64,000 nucleotides of DNA, taken from NCBI RefSeq assembly GCF_020524765.1, contig NZ_JAIVLR010000001.1, positions 1,612,001 to 1,676,000 on the forward strand, in the 5' to 3' direction. A program made the position numbers and the translations under genes. Positions 1 through 10,656 of the stretch are shown here, one piece after another. Every line of letters begins with the position of its first letter. Position 1 is the first letter of the stretch. Under the pieces are notes generated by a model. It made no database searches. It was not told the origin of the DNA and was given only the letters and a program-made list of their open reading frames with translations. This DNA comes from Qipengyuania gaetbuli. GTDB lineage: Bacteria > Pseudomonadota > Alphaproteobacteria > Sphingomonadales > Sphingomonadaceae.

Positions 1-1
1 G

Positions 2-178
2 CGCGATTGCCGCCTGCTTGGAGAAGCGCCTGCAAATTACGGCTTCGGCGAAGCGGCTTTGCAGGCAGAGGGCGTCTATCGCCTGCAACTGCGCGAGCGC
101 AACGGTACGCGCATCTATGGCGAACGGATCATCCTGAACGCGCATTTCAAGCCCCCGCCCGGAGGCAAGAAGCCCTAG
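2..178 (+). CDS. C-terminal part of an unrecognised protein (5' end outside window)
   Basis: An open frame runs from the window edge to a TAG at 176-178 and gives about 58 residues ending in a proline/lysine tail (HFKPPPGGKKP). It contains a plausible beta-rich stretch (VYRLQLRERNGTRIYGERI), which argues for a real reading frame rather than a shadow. The stop lies one base before the convergent stop of aroC, a typical tail-to-tail arrangement. I do not recognise the family and the N-terminus is missing, so no function is offered. Confidence 0.5.
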   Translation, partial: RDCRLLGEAPANYGFGEAALQAEGVYRLQLRERNGTRIYGERIILNAHFKPPPGGKKP

Positions 179-179
179 G

Positions 180-1250
180 TCAGCGGCCCGTCTGTCCGCG
201 GTGGAGCAGCTTGTGGTCCGCCAGCACCAGCGCCATCATCGCTTCGACCACCGGCGTCCCGCGAATGCCCACGCAAGGGTCGTGGCGGCCCTTGGTGCGC
301 ACTTGTGTCGCTTCGCCCTGCCGGTCGATACTGGCGACGGGGGTGAGGATCGAACTGGTCGGCTTGAAAGCGACGCGGCAGACCACCGGTTGGCCGGTCG
401 AGATACCGCCCGCGATGCCGCCGGCATGGTTGGCGGCGAATTCGGGGCCGTTTTCGCCCGGCGACATGGCATCGGCGTTCTGTTCGCCGGTCAGGCGCGC
501 AGCTTCGAAGCCGTCGCCGATCTCCACGCCCTTGACCGCATTGATGCTCATCATGCCGCTCGCCAAATCGCTGTCGAGCTTGGCATAGATCGGCGCGCCC
601 CAGCCCGCCGGAACGCCGGTGGCGACGCATTCGACCACCGCGCCGAGCGATGATCCGGCCTTCCGCGCCTCGTCGACCAGCGCTTCCCAGCGCTTGGCGG
701 CGGCTGCATCCGGGCACCAGAAGGGATTGCGGCCGATCTCGGCGGCATCGAAATTCGCCGGATCGATCCGGTCGCCGCCGATTTCGGCGACGTAAGCAAT
801 GATTGCGACTTCGGGGATGACCTTTCGCGCCACCGCGCCTGCTGCCACGCGCATCGCCGTCTCGCGCGCGCTGGACCGCCCGCCGCCGCGATAGTCGCGG
901 AAACCGTATTTCGCGTCATAGGCATAGTCGGCATGGCCGGGGCGATAGGTGTTCGCGATCTCGGAATAGTCTTTCGAGCGCTGGTCGGTGTTCTCGATCA
1001 GCAGGCTGATCGGCGTGCCCGTGGTCTTGCCTTCGAACACGCCCGACAGGATGCGGACCTCGTCCGCCTCCTTGCGCTGCGTGGTGAACTTGTTCTGCCC
1101 TGGCTTGCGCGCATCCAGGAAGGGCTGGAGGTCGCCTTCGGCCAGCGCGATGCCCGGCGGGCACCCGTCGACGACCGCGCCGATGGCGGGGCCATGGCTT
1201 TCCCCCCAGGTGGTGAAGCGAAGCACGCGTCCGAAAGTGTTCCAGCTCAT
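180..1250 (-). CDS. aroC: Chorismate synthase
   Basis: Cytosolic FMN-dependent enzyme that converts 5-enolpyruvylshikimate 3-phosphate to chorismate, the last step of the shikimate pathway. The 356-residue protein begins [20 protein letters not shown], the classic AroC N-terminus with its GESHG motif. It also contains the [11 protein letters not shown] and [10 protein letters not shown] signatures and ends with the family's HDPC-type region and a short basic tail. An upstream in-frame start at 1337 would add 29 residues of composition unlike AroC, so the ATG at 1248-1250 is chosen. It is transcribed alone and divergently from ruvA, with 116 bases between the two starts. Length and motifs are normal. 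Confidence 0.97.
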   Translation of the reverse strand: MSWNTFGRVLRFTTWGESHGPAIGAVVDGCPPGIALAEGDLQPFLDARKPGQNKFTTQRKEADEVRILSGVFEGKTTGTPISLLIENTDQRSKDYSEIANTYRPGHADYAYDAKYGFRDYRGGGRSSARETAMRVAAGAVARKVIPEVAIIAYVAEIGGDRIDPANFDAAEIGRNPFWCPDAAAAKRWEALVDEARKAGSSLGAVVECVATGVPAGWGAPIYAKLDSDLASGMMSINAVKGVEIGDGFEAARLTGEQNADAMSPGENGPEFAANHAGGIAGGISTGQPVVCRVAFKPTSSILTPVASIDRQGEATQVRTKGRHDPCVGIRGTPVVEAMMALVLADHKLLHRGQTGR

Positions 1251-1366
1251 GGTGAGCCTTCCTGTCGCAACTGTGGGCGCGTGTCCATTCGTGCTGGACC
1301 AAATCCTTCTTGGGGGGCAAGAACAAAACGCGCTCATGCAGCGAAGCGTAGCGCGGAAAGAGACTT

Positions 1367-1969
1367 ATGATTGCAAAGCTCAAGGGCCTGCTCGACGATA
1401 CCGGTGCCGACTGGGCGGTGATCGACGTCTCGGGCGTCGGCTATCTCGTCCACTGTTCGACCAAGACGCTCGCCGCGCTGGGCGAGAAGGGCGAGGCCTG
1501 CACGCTCTATACCGACCTGCAGGTGTCGGAAAACGACATGCGGCTGCTCGGTTTCGCCGAAGCGGCCGAACGCGACTGGTTCCGCCTGCTCACCCAGGTG
1601 CAGGGCGTGGGCAGCAAGGTGGCGCTGGCGATCCTGTCCGCGCTCTCGACCGCAGAGGTGCAGCAGGCCTGCGCCAGCGGCGATGCGGCGACGGTCGCCC
1701 GCGCGAACGGCGTGGGCCCGAAACTGGCCGGACGCATCGTCAACGAACTGAAGGACAAGGCGGGCGCGCTGCCTTCCTCGGGCGGCGGCGCGGCGATGGC
1801 GGCGACCCCGGCGGGCGGGGCCAGCGCCGATGCGGTGAGCGCGCTCGAGAACCTGGGTTTCAAGCCCGCCGTCGCGGCGCGGGCGGTAGCCGCCGCGCAA
1901 GGAGAACTGGGCGAAGGCGCGAGCGAGGGTGACCTCATCCGCGTCGCCCTGAAGCGGGCAGCGGGATAA
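1367..1969 (+). CDS. ruvA: Holliday junction branch migration protein RuvA
   Basis: RuvA tetramers bind four-way DNA junctions and load the RuvB motor during recombinational repair. The 200-residue protein starts [20 protein letters not shown], the OB-fold domain I. It continues with helix-hairpin-helix segments ([11 protein letters not shown] and [11 protein letters not shown], about residues 84-120), a flexible Gly/Ala-rich linker near 135-155, and the C-terminal domain III that contacts RuvB. It is the first gene of a three-gene unit with a DsrE-like protein and ruvB, separated by only a few bases, so co-transcription is likely. ruvC is not in this interval. Confidence 0.97.
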   Translation: MIAKLKGLLDDTGADWAVIDVSGVGYLVHCSTKTLAALGEKGEACTLYTDLQVSENDMRLLGFAEAAERDWFRLLTQVQGVGSKVALAILSALSTAEVQQACASGDAATVARANGVGPKLAGRIVNELKDKAGALPSSGGGAAMAATPAGGASADAVSALENLGFKPAVAARAVAAAQGELGEGASEGDLIRVALKRAAG

Positions 1970-1980
1970 GGGGGATGACC

Positions 1981-2496
1981 ATGCGTATCACGATAGCAAT
2001 GGCGGCAGCCGCGCTGATGGCGACCGGCGCTTCGGCACAGGACATGAGCGCATTCAAGCCCGGCCCGGTCTTCCCGCAGTTCGGTCCGCACGCGCCGGTC
2101 GCGGGGATCGGGCAGGTGCCCGCCGATACCGAGTTCGCCATCGCCTTCGACGTGGCCAAGCCGGCGGACGAAGGCACGGTGAACCGCGGCTTCGAAAGCG
2201 CGGCGCGCTTCATCAACATGCACGTCGCCCACGGCGTTCCGGAAGACAACATCCGCATCGCCGTGGTCGTCCACGGCAAGGCAGTGATGGATTTGCTGGC
2301 CAGGCCCGACAATACCTCCGCCGACATGGTGCAGGTCATGCTGGGCGAGGGCGTGCGCTTCATCGTCTGCGGCCAGAGCGCCGCTGCCTATGGCGTGACA
2401 CAGGAGGACCTGCTGCCGGGCGTAGAAATGGCGCTCTCCGCCATGACCGCCCACGCATTGCTGCAACAGCGCGGCTACACGGTGAACCCGTTTTGA
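1981..2496 (+). CDS. Exported DsrE/DsrF-like family protein
   Basis: About 171 residues with an N-terminal signal peptide ([20 protein letters not shown], likely cleaved after AQ). The body resembles DsrE-like sulfur-relay folds: a beta strand followed by [12 protein letters not shown] and a [21 protein letters not shown] segment with one cysteine in the usual position. The gene lies between ruvA and ruvB. A run AAGGGGG directly precedes it; that spacing fits the ATG at 1981 better than the in-frame ATG at 1975, which it abuts. Exported DsrE-like proteins have no assigned role in Holliday junction processing, so the placement is probably transcriptional only. Family confidence is moderate and the substrate is unknown. 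Confidence 0.8.
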   Translation: MRITIAMAAAALMATGASAQDMSAFKPGPVFPQFGPHAPVAGIGQVPADTEFAIAFDVAKPADEGTVNRGFESAARFINMHVAHGVPEDNIRIAVVVHGKAVMDLLARPDNTSADMVQVMLGEGVRFIVCGQSAAAYGVTQEDLLPGVEMALSAMTAHALLQQRGYTVNPF

Positions 2497-2497
2497 G

Positions 2498-3526
2498 ATG
2501 ACCGAACCCGTCCCCCTCCATTCGCCCGAGCGGCAGCCGGAAGACCCGGATGCGGCACTGCGGCCCAAGAGCCTGTCCGAATTCGTCGGGCAGAAGGCGG
2601 CGCGCGAAAACCTTCGCGTCTTCATCGAGGCGGCCAAGAACCGCGGCGAGGCGATGGACCATGTGCTGTTCTTCGGCCCTCCGGGCCTTGGCAAGACCAC
2701 GCTGGCGCAGATCGTGTCGAAGGAACTCGGCGTCGGTTTCCGTGCCACCAGCGGGCCGGTGATCGCCAAGGCGGGCGACCTTGCCGCGCTGCTCACCAAT
2801 CTCGAACCCAACGACGTCCTTTTCATCGACGAGATCCACCGGCTCAATCCGGTGGTCGAGGAGGTGCTCTATCCCGCGATGGAGGACCGCGCGCTCGACA
2901 TCATCATCGGCGAGGGGCCTAGCGCGCGCAGCGTGAGGATCGACTTGCCGCCCTTCACGCTGGTGGGCGCGACGACGCGGCAGGGCTTGCTGACCACGCC
3001 GCTGCGCGACCGTTTCGGCATCCCGGTGCGGCTCAATTTCTACACCGAGGACGAGCTGCTCAAGGTCGTGACTCGCGGGGCAGGCCTCATCGGCATGGGC
3101 ATCGACGAAGGCGGCGCGCGCGAGATCGCCCGCCGTTCGCGCGGCACGCCTCGTGTTGCAGGCCGCCTGATGCGCCGCGTGCGCGATTTCGCCAGCGTGC
3201 TGGGCGAAGCGGTGGTGACCACCCGGGTGGCCGACGAGGCGCTGACCCGGCTCGAAGTCGACAGCCTCGGCCTCGATGCGATGGACCGGCGCTATCTCAC
3301 CATGATCGCGACAACCTACAAGGGCGGTCCGGTGGGCGTGGAGACGCTGGCTGCGGGCCTCAGCGAGCCGCGCGACACGGTGGAAGAAGTGATCGAGCCC
3401 TATCTCATCCAGCTCGGCCTGATTGCCCGTACCGCGCGCGGGCGAATGCTCAACGATGGCGGCTGGCAGCATCTCGGCATGAGCGCGCCGCGCGCCGCGG
3501 GGCAGTCAGACATGTTCGACAAATAG
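2498..3526 (+). CDS. ruvB: Holliday junction branch migration ATPase RuvB
   Basis: Hexameric AAA+ motor that drives branch migration with RuvA. The 342-residue protein has the RuvB N-terminus ([12 protein letters not shown]), Walker [10 protein letters not shown] at about residues 60-68, Walker B LFIDEIH at about 108-114, the sensor [19 protein letters not shown], and a C-terminal winged-helix domain ending near [17 protein letters not shown]. The ATG at 2498 follows the stop of the DsrE-like gene by one base, so translational coupling is likely. Length and motifs are complete. Confidence 0.97.
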   Translation: MTEPVPLHSPERQPEDPDAALRPKSLSEFVGQKAARENLRVFIEAAKNRGEAMDHVLFFGPPGLGKTTLAQIVSKELGVGFRATSGPVIAKAGDLAALLTNLEPNDVLFIDEIHRLNPVVEEVLYPAMEDRALDIIIGEGPSARSVRIDLPPFTLVGATTRQGLLTTPLRDRFGIPVRLNFYTEDELLKVVTRGAGLIGMGIDEGGAREIARRSRGTPRVAGRLMRRVRDFASVLGEAVVTTRVADEALTRLEVDSLGLDAMDRRYLTMIATTYKGGPVGVETLAAGLSEPRDTVEEVIEPYLIQLGLIARTARGRMLNDGGWQHLGMSAPRAAGQSDMFDK

Positions 3527-3722
3527 GCTGAATCGTCCGGTAACATCCCGCGATTTTCCGGTCCCATAGCGGGACAGGCGTTGCGCAACGCTCGCGCCGG
3601 TCAGGAAAATTTAGTTTTGTGGCCTCATAAGGACGTGTAAATTCGTCGGTCGGGGGATTCGCGAAAATCCGGCTTTTCCGATCGATGCGGGGTAGCCCTC
3701 CGCGCAGCAGGAAGTGCATCAT
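3527..3722. other. Intergenic region between ruvB and the Ser/Thr/Pro-rich gene
   Basis: This 196-base stretch has no supported gene. It contains a perfect 14-base palindrome GCGTTGCGCAACGC at 3578-3591, then a more AT-rich stretch around 3600-3645 that may hold the promoter of the downstream gene. I see no clear sigma-70 hexamers or riboswitch. Confidence 0.3.
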
Positions 3723-4850
3723 ATGTCGGTCAAAGCAGCGCTTGCCAAATTGTCAGCCATCGCCGCCGGCGGTGCGCTCGTCGCTGGCGGCGCGGTCCAC
3801 GTGGCCGAACGCCCGATCACCGATGCGCCAAGCTACAAATCCAAGAGCATCAAGCAGGCCAAGGCCAAGCCGGTTCCGATCAAGCGGGCCAAGCCGCCGG
3901 TCCGCGCCGCGCGCACCATTCCGCAGCGCGTGCTCGAATGCGTTCCCGCCGATTCGCCCGAAGCGGCCTATGATCCGAACAATGTCTGCCCGCCGGTGCA
4001 GCGCGTGGTGATGGCCCCCGTGCCGCTGCCCCCGCTGCCGCAGGCGGCCCCGCCTTCGGGCGGCGGCGGCTCGCGCTCGATCCCGGGCGGTTACGGTGGC
4101 GGATACGGCGGCGGCTTCGGCGGCGGTTTCTTCGGCGGTTTCTTCGGCGGCGGGTCGAGCGGCGGCAGCGTTGTCGTCAATTCGACCACCACCACGGGCG
4201 GCGACCTGCCCCCGATCACCGTGACCACATCGACCAGCAGCGGTGGCAGCTCGACCAGCACGTCGACCGGCGGAATCAGCACCTCCACGGGCGAGGTCAG
4301 CACCTCCAGTTCGACCTCCACCTCGACCAGCACCGGCAGCGTTTCGAGCTCGACGGGCGAAGTCTCCTCGACCTCGACCTCCTCCACCTCGGGCGATGTC
4401 ACCAGCTCGACGTCCAGCTCGACCTCGGGCGACGTGTCGAGTTCGACGTCGACCTCGTCCTCGACTTCGGGCGATGTAAGCAGCTCGACCTCGACCTCCA
4501 GTTCGACGTCCACCTCGACTTCGGGTGACATCACCAGCTCGACTTCGACCAGCGGCGACCTGAGCTCGAGCACGAGTTCCTCGACCAGCACGAGCACCAG
4601 CACTTCGACATCCGGCGGCACCACCACTGGCGGCACGACGACGGGTGGCCCGCCTCCTCCTCCTCCTCCTCCTCCTCCTCCTCCGCCGCCGCCTCCGCCT
4701 CCTCCCCCGCCTCCGCCGCCGTCGAGCACGAGCAGCGGAACGGAAGTGCCCGCTCCGCCGATGATGGCGCTGTTCGGGCTGGGCGCGGCCGCGATCCTTG
4801 GCCGGCGACGCCTGCGCCAGGTGCGCGGCGCGAAGGGCGCGAAGGCCTGA
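3723..4850 (+). CDS. Ser/Thr-rich, polyproline exported protein with PEP-CTERM-like anchor
   Basis: About 375 residues and clearly modular. An N-terminal hydrophobic export segment (KLSAIAAGGALVAGGAVHVA) is followed by a basic Lys/Pro region, a Gly-rich stretch near residues 115-150 (YGGGYGGGFGGGF) and about 150 residues almost entirely of Ser, Thr, Gly and acidic residues. Then come 24 consecutive prolines (residues 310-333) and a C-terminal tail containing VPAPP, a hydrophobic helix and an RRR cluster. That tail matches the layout of PEP-CTERM exosortase sorting signals in Sphingomonadales, so export and surface processing are inferred. The ATG at 3723 follows GCAGGAAG by about nine bases and is preferred over an upstream GTG at 3714. 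The Ser/Thr region is a plausible glycosylation target. Confidence 0.8.
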   Translation: MSVKAALAKLSAIAAGGALVAGGAVHVAERPITDAPSYKSKSIKQAKAKPVPIKRAKPPVRAARTIPQRVLECVPADSPEAAYDPNNVCPPVQRVVMAPVPLPPLPQAAPPSGGGGSRSIPGGYGGGYGGGFGGGFFGGFFGGGSSGGSVVVNSTTTTGGDLPPITVTTSTSSGGSSTSTSTGGISTSTGEVSTSSSTSTSTSTGSVSSSTGEVSSTSTSSTSGDVTSSTSSSTSGDVSSSTSTSSSTSGDVSSSTSTSSSTSTSTSGDITSSTSTSGDLSSSTSSSTSTSTSTSTSGGTTTGGTTTGGPPPPPPPPPPPPPPPPPPPPPPPPSSTSSGTEVPAPPMMALFGLGAAAILGRRRLRQVRGAKGAKA

Positions 4851-4891
4851 ATTCGAGCACCGCAGGGCCGGCATTGCCGGCTCCGCCTCAG

Positions 4892-4925
4892 GCCCGCCCG
4901 GCACACGTGCCGCGGCGGGCTTTTT
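4892..4925 (+). terminator. Rho-independent terminator after the Ser/Thr/Pro-rich gene
   Basis: A GC-rich hairpin (GCCCGCC-CGGCA, loop CACG, TGCCG-C-GGCGGGC, with one bulged base) is followed immediately by TTTTT. It sits 42 bases after the stop of the upstream plus-strand gene. Confidence 0.8.
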
Positions 4926-4955
4926 CGTGGTCAGGGGCTGCTTGCAGCACCCACG

Positions 4956-4985
4956 AAAAAGGGCGCCGGCCCGAAGGCGGCGCCC
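4956..4985 (-). terminator. Rho-independent terminator of the small secreted protein gene
   Basis: Read on the minus strand, GGGCGCCG and CGGCGCCC form an eight-pair stem followed by five T residues (AAAAA at 4956-4960 on the plus strand). It lies 25 bases downstream of the minus-strand stop at 5010. Confidence 0.8.
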
Positions 4986-5009
4986 TGTGTAATTCGTTGG
5001 CTTAGGAGA

Positions 5010-5288
5010 TTAGTTGCCCGGTTCGACGCCCCGTCCGCGGGTCTGGAATTCGCGCGTCGCGTCCTTGGCGTTCTGCGCCATCCGGTCCCAATATTCCTTG
5101 GTTCCGCACAGCTTCTTCTTGAACTTCGAACCGACGATCGCGGTGCGCTTGCAGATCATGCGCTCGTCGTCGCTGTCCTCGCTCGCTGCGGCGGCGGTTT
5201 CGCCCGCAGCGGGCTGGGCGTCCTGCGCGCTCATGGTAACGGGAGCAACCAGCAGGCTTGCTGCCAGGACGATTGCGGTCTTCTTCAT
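5010..5288 (-). CDS. Small secreted protein of unknown function
   Basis: A 92-residue protein with a clear signal peptide (MKKTAIVLAASLLVAPVTMSAQ), then an Ala/Glu/Asp-rich spacer and a basic C-terminal domain with two cysteines (MICKRTAIVGSKFKKKLCGT). The ATG is preceded by GGAAGAGA. It is a single-gene unit with its own terminator. Two cysteines 15 residues apart in an exported protein suggest a disulfide. Short proteins with this ICKR...GS..KK..C pattern are familiar from sphingomonads as conserved hypotheticals; I know of no assigned role. Confidence 0.75.
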   Translation of the reverse strand: MKKTAIVLAASLLVAPVTMSAQDAQPAAGETAAAASEDSDDERMICKRTAIVGSKFKKKLCGTKEYWDRMAQNAKDATREFQTRGRGVEPGN

Positions 5289-5431
5289 GTCTCTTCCTTC
5301 CGGGCCAATCGGACGGCCAAATCTGTCTCAACATTCATGGAGATAGAACTGTATTATGCACCTAGCATGACTGGATGGCAAAGCCGCTCGTCGAATAGGC
5401 TCGGCAGGTCGTAGTCCTGCAGGCCGGTTAT

Positions 5432-6148
5432 TCAGCGGTAATTGCGGCTCCATTCTTCCTGCCGGTACCACTGCGTGATCACGTATTTCTCGCCGCTGAC
5501 GACAGGCAGTGCGGCGTGGCGGGTATTTCGGTTGGGCCGCCCGCTGCGGTCCATATTGTCCCATGCGATCAAGAGGCCGGGTTTGGGCGTGACGGTCAGG
5601 CCGAGTTCGGGAAATTCTGTTTCGCCGCCTGCCTCCACCGCGTTGAGGTAGACCATTGCGGTCCAGCTGCGCTGCCCGCCGCGCCGCCGCTCGTTCTGCC
5701 AGTGGTCGCGTTCCTCGCGGAAATAGTCGCGGTGGTGGCGGTATTCCTCGCCCACGCGGTAACGCTGGCCCTGGATCGTCTCCGCATGGCTGCGAGCAAT
5801 GCCGGTGACTTCGTCGATCTTGTGTCCCAGCGCGAGCGTTTCCGGCGCTTCCTGCGCAAAGAAATGCGTCGAGCTGGTGCGCGCGTTCGGCACCTTGCGC
5901 TCATTGAACAGCTTCGAGGGCTGGATGCGACTTTCGATGATGGCGATCAGCCGTTCGCACTCTGCAGGTGCGAGGAAGCCGGGCAGCAGGAACAGGTCGG
6001 CCTTGGAGCCGCCACGCTCCTGCGCGCGCGGGTCGGCAAGCAGTCGCTCGCGGACGCTGTTGCCGATGGCGGAAAGGACTTGCGGGTCGGCCATGGGGTC
6101 GACCGGACGTGGGCGCAGCAGTCCCGACAGGCGGCCGAGCAGCGTCAC
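5432..6148 (-). CDS. 2-oxoglutarate/Fe(II)-dependent prolyl-4-hydroxylase-like oxygenase
   Basis: The 238-residue protein carries the P4Hc-type double-stranded beta-helix fold. The iron ligands are visible as H139-x-D141 (in YRHHRDYF) and H211 (RHAALPVVSGEK), and K221 would bind the 2-oxoglutarate carboxylate. The segments GEEYRHHRDYF, RSWTAMVYLN and ETEFPELG are typical of bacterial prolyl 4-hydroxylase-like proteins. No signal peptide or membrane segment is seen, so it is probably cytosolic. The substrate cannot be read from sequence. It stands just downstream of the rhodanese-aconitase pair on the same strand, separated by six bases, and may share their transcript. Confidence 0.88.
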   Translation of the reverse strand: MTLLGRLSGLLRPRPVDPMADPQVLSAIGNSVRERLLADPRAQERGGSKADLFLLPGFLAPAECERLIAIIESRIQPSKLFNERKVPNARTSSTHFFAQEAPETLALGHKIDEVTGIARSHAETIQGQRYRVGEEYRHHRDYFREERDHWQNERRRGGQRSWTAMVYLNAVEAGGETEFPELGLTVTPKPGLLIAWDNMDRSGRPNRNTRHAALPVVSGEKYVITQWYRQEEWSRNYR

Positions 6149-6154
6149 GCCGCC

Positions 6155-6573
6155 TCAGTCACGCTCGACCGGAAGGCCCGCCTTTTCCCAGGCGAGGATG
6201 CCGCCTTCAAGATGCACCGCATCGCGCCCGGTCGCATCGGCCAGCTTCTCCGCCGCCTCGGCAGAACGGCGTGCGGAACGGCAGTAGAGCACTCGCTCGG
6301 CCCCGCCCGTATCGGGCAACGCGGCGGGGTCGAAGCTGTCGAGCGGCACGTTGATCGCGCCCTCCAGGTGCCCTTCGGCGAATTCTTCGGGCGTGCGCAC
6401 GTCGATCAGCTGGATCTGCTCGCCCGCCTCGATGCGTGTGGCGAGCGCCTTGGCCTCGATGGTCAGCGCGCCGGCAAGGTGCGGCGCGGCGACATCGTCG
6501 TCCGCGGTGGTCGCACCTGCCGAGCAGGCGGCGAGCAGGCCCGCCGCCGCAAGGGCAAGGAGCGACCGCAGCA

Positions 6574-6577
<4 letters not shown>
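6155..6577 (-). CDS. Rhodanese-domain lipoprotein
   Basis: A 140-residue protein with a lipobox (LLAAC, cysteine near residue 18), so it is probably a membrane-anchored periplasmic lipoprotein. The rest is one rhodanese domain: [25 protein letters not shown] and the active-site loop YCRSARRS, whose cysteine would carry the persulfide. The start overlaps the aconitase stop in an ATGA arrangement, so translation is coupled. Sulfur transfer is known for the fold; the physiological donor and acceptor are unknown. Confidence 0.88.
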
Positions 6578-9246
<2,669 letters not shown>

Positions 9247-9475
9247 GCGCGCATTCGTCCTTGATCTAGAATGGGGCCTTTCGCGCCTGTGCGGGCGGGC
9301 GGGCACAATGTGCCGCGCACCTGCGCCGAGACGGGCGAAAAATCAAGGCCCGCCGCCTAGGCAAAACGTCTCATCGGGAACAAAAGCGCCGCTTCATGGC
9401 TTATTAAGGCAAAATTGGGGCAACGGCGCCGGATGGCCAGTCCAGTCGAGGCGCGGCCCGCCAGAGGAGCATGAC

Positions 9476-9643
9476 ATGACTGCCCAGTCGCAGGCGCACA
9501 CCCGTTCGCGCCGCACCCTTCGTATCGCCGTAACTGCAGCCGCACTTGGCGTGATCGGCTGCTTCAGCGCCGCCTTCACCTGCGCTGGAAACACCGCGCA
9601 GGCTAGCGAACAGCCCGATACGCTGATCGCCGCTGCCCGCTAA
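9476..9643 (+). CDS. 55-residue exported or membrane-anchored peptide
   Basis: A short frame starts MTAQSQAHTRSRRTLR, followed by one hydrophobic helix (IAVTAAALGVIGCFSAAFTCAG) and a short tail. An AGAGGAG sequence at 9462-9468 is a good ribosome binding site. The stop overlaps the stop of the convergent DMT transporter by four bases. The composition is a signal-like N-region plus core, so it is either exported or a small single-pass membrane protein with two cysteines. No family recognised. Confidence 0.55.
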   Translation: MTAQSQAHTRSRRTLRIAVTAAALGVIGCFSAAFTCAGNTAQASEQPDTLIAAAR

Positions 9644-10524
9644 AGCGCGGTCTGTTCGGTCCGGCGGCGGGTCGCAATCCAGCAGCCGATGACGATCAGT
9701 ACTGCCCCGGCCACGGTCAGGGGGCGGATCGGTTCGGCGAAGAACAGCCAGCCGAATAGCGATGCCCATAGGAAGCCGGTGTATTCGATCGGCACCAGCC
9801 GCTGCGTTTCGCTGCGGGCATAGGCCCAGATGAACAGCATAGCGGCAAGGATCGCCAGCACGGCGGCAAGGCCGAGCAGCATCACCGTCTCGCGGTCCGG
9901 CAGAACCAGCAGGAAGGGCGCGCCGACGCCGAGCACCAGCGTCACCATCCCGTTCTGGAAGGTGCTCGCCTCGAGCGGCGAGGACACCAGCGCCTGTTGC
10001 CGCTGGAGGATGAGGTTCCAGGCGAACAGGACGGCGGATACCAGCACCAGCGCGATGCCGAAGGCGGCATCGCCGTCCAGCCGTTCGCGCCCGATACGGC
10101 CCGCCACGATCACGATCACGCCCACCAGCCCGAGGATCGTCCCGGCAACGGCGCGCGGGCGGATGACCTCGCCCAGCAAAAGCCGCGCGAGATAAAGCGC
10201 GATCAGCGGCGCGACGAAGCTGATGGCGATGGCTTCGGCGAGCGGGAGGTACACCAGCGAGGCGAAGAAGCTCCAGCCCATGAAGGCGATGACCGTGCCG
10301 CGCACCAAATGGATGCGTAGCACGCGGCCCCTCGGGAAGACCCTTGTGCGCCACCACCATATCGGCGCCAGCAGCAAGCTGCCCATCAGGCAGCGCAGCA
10401 GGAAGGCGCTATAGGCCCCGATCGCCAGCGCGCCGCCCTTCATTACGGCGTCCATCGCCGCGAACAGCGCGATTCCCAGCGTTGCCGCCAGTACCGGGCG
10501 GATCGAGTTGTCCTGCGCGCTCAT
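9640..10524 (-). CDS. DMT-superfamily (EamA) transporter
   Basis: The 294-residue protein has about ten hydrophobic helices in two repeated halves, as in EamA transporters. Typical features are ALFAAMDAVMKGGA in the first half, the conserved LPLAEAIAISFVAPL helix, the GEVIRPRAVAGTILGLVGV repeat boundary, and a second half ending GAVLIVIGCWIATRRR. It probably sits in the inner membrane and exports a small metabolite, but the substrate cannot be assigned. It is a single-gene unit convergent with the small exported peptide. Confidence 0.88.
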   Translation of the reverse strand: MSAQDNSIRPVLAATLGIALFAAMDAVMKGGALAIGAYSAFLLRCLMGSLLLAPIWWWRTRVFPRGRVLRIHLVRGTVIAFMGWSFFASLVYLPLAEAIAISFVAPLIALYLARLLLGEVIRPRAVAGTILGLVGVIVIVAGRIGRERLDGDAAFGIALVLVSAVLFAWNLILQRQQALVSSPLEASTFQNGMVTLVLGVGAPFLLVLPDRETVMLLGLAAVLAILAAMLFIWAYARSETQRLVPIEYTGFLWASLFGWLFFAEPIRPLTVAGAVLIVIGCWIATRRRTEQTAL

Positions 10525-10656
10525 GTGCGCCGGGCATATTACGGGCAGGCGAGAAGGTCACGCCGGTTCATCCTTGTGCAAGCCGCACACGTGGATAAAG
10601 GGCCAAACAATTGCTAATGAAGGCCGATCCGAAACGGACGGCATCCGGTGGGCTGA

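Noticed and set aside
4200..4720. Tandem repeats that could be mistaken for a CRISPR array or microsatellite locus
   Set aside because: The repeats are codon-level repeats of Ser, Thr and Pro inside a coding frame. There are no fixed-length repeats separated by unique spacers.
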